DNA of 5,374 bases from assembly GCA_945947685.1 (NCBI GenBank), contig CAMEYT010000037.1, positions 1 to 5,374 of the forward strand. The letters are read 5' to 3'. Numbering within the stretch: position 1 is the first letter of the stretch; each line of letters begins with the position of its first letter. The translations under genes and the position numbers were made by a program. Below the pieces are notes generated by a model. That model saw only the letters and a list, made by a program, of their open reading frames with translations. It did no database searches and had not been told where the DNA came from. Below are positions 1 to 5,374 of this stretch, in pieces. This DNA comes from an uncultured Bacillota bacterium. Its GTDB lineage: Bacteria; Bacillota; Clostridia; Christensenellales; UBA1242.

Positions 1-233
1 TGATTATCTATAGCTTTGCGTGTTTTATAATCAAGGTTATAAACTTCATTATTGATTTGGTTTTCTTGATTACTGCTTTGATCCATCGTTTGCTCATATT
101 TTTTTTCTGGCTCAATATTCATACTTTGGCTGATACCAAGATAAATACCTGTTGCTGCACCTGCAAGACATATTGCACAAAAAGCAGAAACAAAGGTCTT
201 TTTTAATATTCTTTTTCTTTTTACTGAATTCAT
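1..233 (-). CDS. Unrecognised N-terminally membrane-anchored or secreted protein (3' end outside window)
   Basis: I do not recognise this protein. The first 77 codons are visible. They begin with a very basic stretch (MNSVKRKRILKK), followed by a hydrophobic segment at about residues 14-34 (Phe, Val, Ala, Cys, Leu and Gly rich, ending near IYLGIS). A polar, Gln/Asn/Glu-rich region follows, with no motif I can name. This is a signal peptide or signal anchor, so the rest of the protein probably lies outside the membrane. I see no lipobox and no clear signal peptidase site. The ATG is the only usable start, because an in-frame TAA lies four codons upstream. There is no Shine-Dalgarno sequence: the preceding 20 bases are almost pure A/T and contain a -10 box ending only 8 bases before the ATG. 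The gene lies 84 bases downstream of murB on the same strand but appears to have its own promoter. Confidence 0.72.
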   Translation of the reverse strand, partial: MNSVKRKRILKKTFVSAFCAICLAGAATGIYLGISQSMNIEPEKKYEQTMDQSSNQENQINNEVYNLDYKTRKAIDN

Positions 234-241
234 ATTATTAT

Positions 242-268
242 ATTATACAAAATATAATAAATTGTCAA
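242..268 (-). promoter_or_regulatory. Sigma-A type promoter of the membrane-anchored protein gene, likely leaderless
   Basis: Read on the minus strand, a perfect TTGACA (263-268) and a perfect TATAAT (242-247) are separated by 15 bases. That is shorter than the usual 17, but both hexamers match consensus. Transcription would start around 234-236, one to three bases before the ATG at 233, giving a leaderless or nearly leaderless mRNA. This agrees with the lack of a Shine-Dalgarno sequence. The surrounding DNA is extremely A/T rich, so chance TATAAT boxes are common; the TTGACA is the stronger evidence. Confidence 0.5.
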
Positions 269-317
269 TAATAATTTATAACTTTAAAAGGTTAACTATA
301 TATTTTTAGTTAGGGTA

Positions 318-1187
318 TTATAAATAAATAATTTCTTCCTCAAATAAAAAGCCTGCATATGCTGCGATTTGTTTTATGCAATTAATTAATTTAATTACAT
401 CTATTGCCTTTGCATTTCCTAAATTAACAATAAAACCGGAGTGTTTATGCGAAATCATTGCATCGCCCATTCTCAAACCTTTCAATCCTAGGTCATCTAT
501 TATTTTTGCAGGGATTATTTCATTATTTCGCTTAAAAATGCTGCCTGCGGAAGGAAAATTATATGGCTGTTTTTCCTTTCTTATATTTATAAATTCATTC
601 ATTTTAATTAAAATGTCGTGCATATTGCCGCTTTTTAATTTTAGCTTAGCAGAGATAATGATTTCGTCGCTTAAAAAACTATTTCTGTATTCAGATTTAA
701 ATTCTTTAATCTTTTTTATTTTTCCATTTTTTATAACAGTTATTTCTTCTAAAAACTCAAATATGCTGTGATTAAATGCACCAGCATTCATTTTTATTGC
801 TCCACCAATCGTTCCAGGGATACCATAACTCCATTCTAAGCCAGAAATTGAGTTGTTTTGCAGGAATTGATTTAAATTAAATAAGTTTACTCCGCTTTCA
901 ACATAAACGCCCTCAAAATCTCGTTTTTTGAATATTTTTATATCATTAAATTCCTTGAATGAAATTATAACTCCATCATATCCCTCGTCTTTAATTAATA
1001 TGTTACTGCCATTCCCAATTAAAAAATATGGCATATTGTGCGTTTTACATATTTCTAATATTTGTTTTAATTCTTTAATATTTTTTGGAACTGCGAAGAA
1101 TTTTGCACATCCACCAATTTTAAATGTAGTATGTTCCTTTAAGGGTTCATTTTCCTTTACAGATATATTACCAAATAGTTTTTCCAT
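318..1187 (-). CDS. murB: UDP-N-acetylenolpyruvoylglucosamine reductase MurB
   Basis: MurB is the cytoplasmic flavoenzyme that uses NADPH and bound FAD to reduce UDP-GlcNAc-enolpyruvate to UDP-MurNAc, the second committed step of peptidoglycan synthesis. The 289 residues carry the family signatures in order: PLKEHTTFKIGG at 15-26 opening the FAD domain, GNGSN at 58-62, GIPGTIGGA at 122-130 leading to NAGAF, YRNSF at 167-171 with the active-site Arg168, AGSIFK at 214-219 with the proton-donor Ser216, IPAKIIDDLGLKG at 225-237, HKHSGFIVN at 247-255, and a C-terminal Glu cluster (283-285) whose last Glu fits the catalytic position. The length and missing extra tyrosine loop fit type II MurB. The start is fixed: no ATG, GTG or TTG lies between it and the upstream in-frame TAG. 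No Shine-Dalgarno is visible before the ATG, which follows an A/T-rich TATATATAGTT. The gene is divergent from the dtd-whiA-dnaE group, although it is often co-directional with it in related genomes. Confidence 0.96.
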   Translation of the reverse strand: MEKLFGNISVKENEPLKEHTTFKIGGCAKFFAVPKNIKELKQILEICKTHNMPYFLIGNGSNILIKDEGYDGVIISFKEFNDIKIFKKRDFEGVYVESGVNLFNLNQFLQNNSISGLEWSYGIPGTIGGAIKMNAGAFNHSIFEFLEEITVIKNGKIKKIKEFKSEYRNSFLSDEIIISAKLKLKSGNMHDILIKMNEFINIRKEKQPYNFPSAGSIFKRNNEIIPAKIIDDLGLKGLRMGDAMISHKHSGFIVNLGNAKAIDVIKLINCIKQIAAYAGFLFEEEIIYL

Positions 1188-1240
1188 AACTATATATATG
1201 TGGATAAAAAATATTTTGTTCTACGATTGCTCTTTTTCTC

Positions 1241-1270
1241 TTTACTTAAATATATTTTTTATGCTAAAAT
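1241..1270 (+). promoter_or_regulatory. Extended -10 promoter driving the dtd-PHP-whiA-dnaE group
   Basis: TTTACT (1241-1246) lies 18 bases before TAAAAT (1265-1270). The -10 box is preceded by TGC, making an extended TGnTAAAAT element. Transcription would start near 1277, right at the GGAG ribosome binding site (1277-1280), which lies 9 bases before the dtd ATG at 1290. The leader would therefore be very short. It is the best rightward promoter in the divergent spacer 1188-1289. I saw no equally good leftward promoter for murB there, nor an operator palindrome. Confidence 0.55.
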
Positions 1271-1289
1271 ATGTATGGAGAAAAAATAA

Positions 1290-1644
1290 ATGAAAGCGGT
1301 TATTCAAAGAGTAAAAAATGCACGACTTTCCGTTGAAGGAAAATTAATTTCTGAAATAGGCCAAGGATTAGTTGTTTATCTTGGAGTATGGAAAAATGAA
1401 TTTATCAGTTAAAGATATTTTAGGGGAAATTTTACTTGTTTCACAATTTACTCTCTATGCTAACACATCACATGGAAATAGGCCGAGTTTCTTTGATGCA
1501 GAAAGTCCTGAGCGAGCGAACTTAATGTATGAACAATTTGCACTTGCTTTGAGTGAATATAGTATCCCAGTTAAGAAGGGTGTTTTTGGGGCAGATATGC
1601 AAATTGAACAGCTCAATGATGGACCTGTTACAATCATTTTGTAA
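1290..1644 (+). pseudogene. dtd: D-aminoacyl-tRNA deacylase, broken by an internal frameshifting deletion
   Basis: Intact Dtd removes D-amino acids wrongly attached to tRNA and is a homodimer of about 145-150 residues. Here two parts lie in different frames. The first (1290-1412) starts MKAVIQRVKNARLSVEG, matches the Dtd N-terminus up to VVYLGV, then runs into WKNEFIS and a TAA at 1410-1412. The second, in the +1 frame from about 1384 to 1644, starts EYGKMNLSV and continues through SQFTLYANTSHGNRPSF, FGADMQ and the C-terminal NDGPVTIIL, including the cross-dimer Gly-Pro motif. By family comparison, about 26 residues between LGV and GKMN, including the NLRIF core strand, are missing. That implies a loss of about 77 bases, which is not a multiple of three. 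A frameshift alone could not restore the enzyme. The start has a good GGAG (1277-1280) and everything outside the junction is well conserved, so the loss looks recent. An assembly collapse is the main alternative. Confidence 0.87.
1604..1634 (+). promoter_or_regulatory. Possible internal promoter ahead of the PHP phosphoesterase gene
   Basis: TTGAAC (1604-1609) and TACAAT (1629-1634) are 19 bases apart. The -10 box is preceded by TGT (1626-1628), giving an extended TGnTACAAT. A transcript would start near 1641 and carry a leader of about 40 bases with the Shine-Dalgarno at 1671-1677. The boxes overlap the conserved GPVT codons of dtd, so the match may be coincidental, and the spacing is long. 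It would be useful because the upstream reading frame now stops early. Confidence 0.25.
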
Positions 1645-1670
1645 ATTTGTCGCACAGCGGCTATGAATAT

Positions 1671-1677
1671 AAAGGAG
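1671..1677 (+). promoter_or_regulatory. Ribosome binding site fixing the PHP phosphoesterase start
   Basis: AAAGGAG ends 5 bases before the ATG at 1683. A TTG twelve codons upstream (1647) is in the same frame but has no Shine-Dalgarno. The twelve extra residues it would add do not resemble the family, whose metal motif normally begins within the first ten residues. I therefore use 1683 as the start. Confidence 0.8.
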
Positions 1678-1682
1678 CAGAT

Positions 1683-2444
1683 ATGATTATTTTAGGAGAT
1701 TACCACACACATACAAAATATTCCAGAAGAGGACACGGCAAGGGGAGTGTTCTTGAAAATGCTAGTGTTGCAGCAAATAAGGGATTAAAGCAGATTGCTA
1801 TAACTGATCACGGCTTTAATCATTTTATGTATGGAGTTCGCAGAAAAGAAATTCCTGAAATACGAGAAGAAATTCTCACCGCTAGGGAAGTTTCTGGCGT
1901 GGATATATTATTGGGGGTAGAATCAAATTTAATCTCTCTAAATGGAGATATTGACCTAAAAGAAGAAGATTATGAAAACCTTGATATTATTCTTATGGGA
2001 CATCATAAAATAGTCAATTTTGAGGGATTTAAAAATAGATATAGATTGGGATTGGATAATCTCCTATTGAGTCCTTTTGCACCAAGTAAGGAAAGATTAA
2101 ATCGCAACACGACAGCTTTTCTTAAAGCTATTGATAAGAATCCTATAGACATAATTACACATTTAAATTATGGGTGTCCAACAGATACGCTTGCGGTTGC
2201 AAAGTTGGCAAAACAGAAGGGAGTATTAATTGAAATAAATGGAAAGAGGATTCATTTTACAGATAGAGAACTAATTACGATGGCGGAAGAAGGTGTTAAG
2301 TTTATTATAAATTCTGATGCTCATTCACCTGATAAAGTTGGAGAAGTCAATAATTCCATTAATCAGATTATTAGACTTGATATTCCAACCTCACTGGTTG
2401 TAAATTTAGATAAATTGCCAAAGTTTAACAAAAAGAGGAATTGA
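1683..2444 (+). CDS. Stand-alone PHP-domain metal-dependent phosphoesterase (YcdX/histidinol-phosphatase-like)
   Basis: This is a cytoplasmic PHP (polymerase and histidinol phosphatase) family protein of 253 residues, close to the usual length of single-domain members. The family folds as a distorted TIM barrel around a trinuclear metal site and hydrolyses phosphate esters. The ligands are visible in order: DYHTH (His8, His10), His18 in RRGHG, TDHG with His43, GVES with Glu80, GHH at 106-108, THLNYG with His160, and NSDAH with Asp212 and His214. All nine expected YcdX-type positions can be filled, so it should be active. The substrate is unknown. Histidinol phosphatase is possible, but no his genes are nearby, and family members beside whiA, yvcK or murB are usually left uncharacterised. 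The stop codon overlaps the whiA start by one base (TGATG), so the two are probably translationally coupled. The gene lies 38 bases after the broken dtd. Confidence 0.9.
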   Translation: MIILGDYHTHTKYSRRGHGKGSVLENASVAANKGLKQIAITDHGFNHFMYGVRRKEIPEIREEILTAREVSGVDILLGVESNLISLNGDIDLKEEDYENLDIILMGHHKIVNFEGFKNRYRLGLDNLLLSPFAPSKERLNRNTTAFLKAIDKNPIDIITHLNYGCPTDTLAVAKLAKQKGVLIEINGKRIHFTDRELITMAEEGVKFIINSDAHSPDKVGEVNNSINQIIRLDIPTSLVVNLDKLPKFNKKRN

Positions 2445-3415
2445 TGAGTTTTTCGAAAGATAGTAAAATTGATATTTTGAAATCGGGCACAATAGAGAAT
2501 GATTGCTGTGTGCTTGCATTTTTATCGGGGTTATTTCACGGCTGCGGGGAGATATCAAAATCTAACGGAAAATATATAGCTAGTTTTGTAACAGATGTTT
2601 CAGAATTATATGATTATCTAAACGAAGTTGTCCACAAATTGTATGGAGAGTGGTTGGAAATTGAAATTGAAGATGATTATGTGATTAATAAGACTACATA
2701 TTATAGAATAACGATGTCAGAGGAAAATTCTGAGCGAGTTTTAAATGATATAGGAATACTTGAATTAACCCCAACTGGATATGAAATTATTTGGGGAATT
2801 GATAACAGGATTATTGCTGAAGAATGTTGTAAAAAAGCATTTGTAAAGGGGGCGTATTTGGGCGCCAGCACGTCGAGTATAAGACTGGCAGGAGAGGAAG
2901 AATGGAAGAAAACTACATCGGGGTATCATCTTGAATTTACTTCCCATAGTCATCAATTTTTAACTGATTTAGCAAATTTACTTGCAGAGTTTGGCATCAT
3001 TTCTAAACTAGTAGAAAGAAAATCCCTCTATGTGCTTTATATTAAAGAGGCAGAGGTTATTAAAGACTTGCTCGCACTTGTTGGGGCAAATAATAGTGTA
3101 TTAGCTCTTTCGAATGAAATGATAACGAGGGAAAGGAGAAATAAAGTTAATCGAGAAGTTAATTGTATTAATGCTAATATAAATAAAACTATTGATGCTA
3201 GTATGCGACAAGTCGAAGCGATAAATACCATTGCAGAGACTATAGGAATTGATGCGTTGAATGAAGATTTACAAGAAGTTGCAATGTTAAGGCTTGCAAA
3301 CCCAGAAGAGAGTTTAGGAGACTTACTTGAATTATCTACAATAAAACTCACTAGAAGTGGGCTTAATCATAGATTGAAGAAATTGGAAAAAATAGCTAAG
3401 ACACTAAAGGAATAA
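2444..3415 (+). CDS. whiA: WhiA, LAGLIDADG-like plus helix-turn-helix DNA-binding regulator
   Basis: WhiA is a sporulation transcription factor in Actinobacteria. In Firmicutes it binds DNA and affects cell division and chromosome segregation. This copy has 323 residues, a normal length. It opens MSFSKDSK with a CC pair at 21-22 and the first homing-endonuclease-like half domain (to about 90). A second half domain follows at about 130-215 (KAFVKGAYLGASTSS, then GYHLEF at 160-165). The C-terminal domain contains RERRNKVNREVNC, then NINKTIDASMRQVEAI, LRLANPEESL and SGLNHRLKKLEKIA. The endonuclease fold in this family is catalytically dead and serves binding. About ten extra residues, rich in charge, precede GYHLEF (146-159). 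I chose ATG 2444 over the adjoining TTG 2441 because MSFS is the typical N-terminus and AGAGGA lies just upstream. It overlaps the PHP gene by one base and is followed by dnaE after 12 bases. rapZ and yvcK, usually just before it, are not there. Confidence 0.95.
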   Translation: MSFSKDSKIDILKSGTIENDCCVLAFLSGLFHGCGEISKSNGKYIASFVTDVSELYDYLNEVVHKLYGEWLEIEIEDDYVINKTTYYRITMSEENSERVLNDIGILELTPTGYEIIWGIDNRIIAEECCKKAFVKGAYLGASTSSIRLAGEEEWKKTTSGYHLEFTSHSHQFLTDLANLLAEFGIISKLVERKSLYVLYIKEAEVIKDLLALVGANNSVLALSNEMITRERRNKVNREVNCINANINKTIDASMRQVEAINTIAETIGIDALNEDLQEVAMLRLANPEESLGDLLELSTIKLTRSGLNHRLKKLEKIAKTLKE

Positions 3416-3427
3416 TAAGGAGAGAAA

Positions 3428-5374
3428 ATGAAGGAATTTATACACTTACACTTACATACAGAATATAGTTTACTTGATGGATTAGCGCGTATTTCAAAGT
3501 TAATCGACATTGTCAAAGAAAGAGGGTGGAGTGCCGTTGCGATAACTGATCATGGGAATATGTTTGGAACGTTAAAAATGTATGAAAAATGCATTGAAGA
3601 AGGAGTAAAACCCATAATAGGATGCGAATTTTATATTTGTCATGATAGATTTAACAAAACAAATAGAGAGGATACAGGGCACTTAATTTTGCTTGCTAAA
3701 AATAACACAGGATATAAAAATCTTCTCAAATTAAACTCTATCGCATATAGAGAGGGGTATTATTACAAACCAAGAATTGATTATAAAACTTTGGAAAAAT
3801 ACAATGAGGGATTAATATGTCTTTCTGCTTGTTTAGCGGGACATATTCCACAATTTATTCTCAAAAGAAGATATGATGAGGCGGAGGAATTAGCTCTTTG
3901 GTTTAAAAATATATTCAAGGATGATTTCTATCTTGAAATTCAAAATCACAATATCCCAGAAGAAAGGGAGGTTATGATACATTTAGCAGCTATGTCTAAG
4001 AAGTTAGGGATTAAATTAGTTGCTACAAACGACGTGCATTATTTGAATAAGGAAGATGCAGAGTTACAAGATGTTTTGATGTGTGTTCAAATGAGAAAGA
4101 CGATCGATGACCCTGATAGAATGAAGTTTTCTACAAATGAATTTTATCTAAAAACTTATGAAGAAATGGCGGAGGCTATGCAGGGCTTTGAAGAAGCTTT
4201 GGATACTCCAAGAGAGATTGCCGATAAATGCGAAATAGTGATTAAGACGAAGTCTTTGGGTGAAGTGTATGGAGTGGATGAAAAATACAAACTTCCTCAA
4301 AATAAAAACTACATTCCTATTTATACGCCTGATACCGGCGAAACTCCTTACGATTTCCTTTACAGGATTTCTTATGAAGGATTACACAAATTCTATAAAG
4401 AAATAACTCCTGAGTTAATCGATAGATTGGAAATGGAGTTGAAAACAATTAAAGATCAAGGATTCGTTGAATACTTCTTGATTGTATGGGATTATATCAA
4501 TTATGCACGTGAACACGATATTCCTGTCGGACCTGGAAGAGGTTCAGGAGCAGGTTCATTAGTTGCATATTGCTCGGGAATCACAGAAGTTGATCCTATT
4601 AAATACCATCTTATTTTTGAAAGATTTATCAACAAGGAAAGAGTATCAATGCCCGATTTCGACGTAGACTTCTGTCCTGATAGATGTCAAGAAGTCATCG
4701 ATTATACAAAGAGAAGATACGGAGAAGACCATGTTTCCAATATTATTACCTTTGGGACAATGGCGGCAAAGAACGCTATACGCGATGTTGCAAGAGTTTT
4801 GAATGCGACTAGCGATATTATCCCAATTGTTAAAGAAATACCAGGTAAAGTGCCAGATGGATTAAATCCCAAGAAGCCTGTTTTGAAATACTATTTTGGA
4901 ACAACGGGAGATCCAGCTTATGATAAATACATAATACCAGACCTAAGAAAAGCTTATGAGGAAAATGATACTATAAAGAAAATTGCAGATATGGCTATAA
5001 AGCTCGAGGGTGTGCCAAGACAGACATCTATGCACGCAGCTGGAGTTTTGATTGCTCCTCAACCTGTAGATGACTTTGTCCCACTTGCAAAAAATGGAGA
5101 TGATTTAGTAACTCAATATGATATGATTGAGCTAGAGCATTTGGGATTGTTGAAAATGGACTTCTTGAGGCTGAAGACATTGACTGATATTTATAAAGCA
5201 ATTAAATACGTAAAAGAAGATCACGGTATAGATATAAACTTCCATACTATGGAATACAATGACCCAAAAGTATTTGAATTGATTGCTTCGGGAAATACTG
5301 AAGCAGTATTCCAATTAGAAAGTGGGGGTATGAAGAAGTTTATGAAGGACTTGGGGCAAACTTGTATGGATGAT
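3428..5374 (+). CDS. dnaE: DNA polymerase III alpha subunit DnaE (N-terminal 649 residues; runs off window)
   Basis: DnaE is a C-family replicative polymerase of about 1150 residues; the PHP and palm domains and part of the rest are visible. The N-terminal PHP domain keeps a full metal site: HLHLHTEYS (His8, His10), Asp17, TDHG (His42), GCE (Glu67), His85, Cys135 in SACLAG, and NDVH (Asp202, His204). This is unlike E. coli DnaE, where the site has degenerated, so PHP-based proofreading is plausible. The polymerase core shows GRGSGAGS at 370-377, MPDFDVDF at 409-416 with catalytic Asp410 and Asp412, ITFGTMAAK, KLEGVPRQTSMHAAGV, and KMDF with the third catalytic Asp578, then AVFQLES. The next motif reads KMDFLRLKTL rather than the usual KMDFLGLRTL, so Arg581 replaces a near-invariant Gly. 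The start is fixed by AAGGAG (3417-3422) five bases upstream and an in-frame TAA at 3416. No stop occurs before the edge. Codon choice shifts towards C-ending Tyr and Phe codons after about 4280. Confidence 0.97.
   Translation, partial: MKEFIHLHLHTEYSLLDGLARISKLIDIVKERGWSAVAITDHGNMFGTLKMYEKCIEEGVKPIIGCEFYICHDRFNKTNREDTGHLILLAKNNTGYKNLLKLNSIAYREGYYYKPRIDYKTLEKYNEGLICLSACLAGHIPQFILKRRYDEAEELALWFKNIFKDDFYLEIQNHNIPEEREVMIHLAAMSKKLGIKLVATNDVHYLNKEDAELQDVLMCVQMRKTIDDPDRMKFSTNEFYLKTYEEMAEAMQGFEEALDTPREIADKCEIVIKTKSLGEVYGVDEKYKLPQNKNYIPIYTPDTGETPYDFLYRISYEGLHKFYKEITPELIDRLEMELKTIKDQGFVEYFLIVWDYINYAREHDIPVGPGRGSGAGSLVAYCSGITEVDPIKYHLIFERFINKERVSMPDFDVDFCPDRCQEVIDYTKRRYGEDHVSNIITFGTMAAKNAIRDVARVLNATSDIIPIVKEIPGKVPDGLNPKKPVLKYYFGTTGDPAYDKYIIPDLRKAYEENDTIKKIADMAIKLEGVPRQTSMHAAGVLIAPQPVDDFVPLAKNGDDLVTQYDMIELEHLGLLKMDFLRLKTLTDIYKAIKYVKEDHGIDINFHTMEYNDPKVFELIASGNTEAVFQLESGGMKKFMKDLGQTCMDD

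Noticed and set aside
293..312. Hairpin between murB and the next gene as a terminator
   Set aside because: The stem is only TAACTA/TAGTTA with an 8-base loop, has one G-C pair and no clean U tract in either direction.
376..771. 131-codon open frame on the plus strand inside murB
   Set aside because: It lies wholly antisense to well-conserved murB, and its Phe/Ile/Leu-rich product is the shadow of A-rich coding sequence.
928..1293. 121-codon plus-strand frame crossing the murB start
   Set aside because: It is mostly antisense to murB and overlaps the divergent promoter region. No ribosome binding site or family resemblance.
1386..1412. Programmed frameshifting to rescue dtd
   Set aside because: The only repeat is an A5 run at 1392-1396, with no slippery heptamer or following structure that I can see. 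A shift would still leave about 26 core residues missing.
1372..1644. A separate 90-residue gene starting at TTG 1372
   Set aside because: It is the C-terminal part of dtd. The TTG lies inside the first half's coding sequence, has no ribosome binding site, and the protein would lack the N-terminal strands.
3037..3351. 104-codon minus-strand frame inside whiA, and a shorter one at 2765-2956
   Set aside because: Both are antisense shadows of a clearly conserved whiA. Neither product shows a recognisable domain.
2444..3415. A mobile homing endonuclease, because of the LAGLIDADG-like fold
   Set aside because: The full-length match, C-terminal helix-turn-helix region and position before dnaE identify WhiA, whose endonuclease fold is non-catalytic.
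5132..5314. 60-codon minus-strand frame inside dnaE
   Set aside because: It is antisense to the conserved KMDF to FQLES region of DnaE and has no supporting signals.
1..5374. Mobile element, CRISPR array, tRNA/rRNA, riboswitch or toxin-antitoxin pair
   Set aside because: No transposase or integrase, no repeated spaced units, no tRNA-like cloverleaf and no small gene pair were found. The spacers are short and explained by promoters and ribosome binding sites.

Overview
The window is AT-rich, with A/T-ending codons and mostly strong AGGAG-type ribosome binding sites. It holds a murB / PHP phosphoesterase / whiA / dnaE neighbourhood. That gene content fits a low-GC Firmicute of the Clostridia type, probably an uncultured relative; I cannot place it more precisely by eye.

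Layout. Two genes run leftwards: murB (318-1187), followed by the start of an unrecognised membrane-anchored protein (1-233, cut by the window edge). A 102-base divergent spacer (1188-1289) separates them from a rightward group: a broken dtd (1290-1644), a stand-alone PHP-domain phosphoesterase (1683-2444), whiA (2444-3415) and the first 649 codons of dnaE (3428 to the edge). Spacings in the rightward group are 38 bases, a 1-base TGATG overlap and 12 bases, so it reads as one operon. A promoter with an extended -10 box sits just upstream of dtd.

How the genes work together. MurB makes UDP-N-acetylmuramate for peptidoglycan. WhiA is a DNA-binding protein linked to cell division and chromosome segregation in Firmicutes. 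DnaE is a replicative DNA polymerase III alpha subunit with an apparently intact PHP metal site. The PHP phosphoesterase is an expected neighbour of unknown substrate. The group therefore joins envelope growth, division and replication.

Unusual points. Dtd has lost about 26 internal codons and is frameshifted, so it is almost certainly dead. rapZ and yvcK, which usually lie directly before whiA in Firmicutes, are absent from that position. DnaE has Arg in place of the near-invariant Gly three residues after its third catalytic Asp. Neither leftward gene has a visible Shine-Dalgarno sequence, and the membrane-protein gene looks leaderless. I found no mobile element, CRISPR array, RNA gene or convincing terminator, and no clear new multi-gene system.
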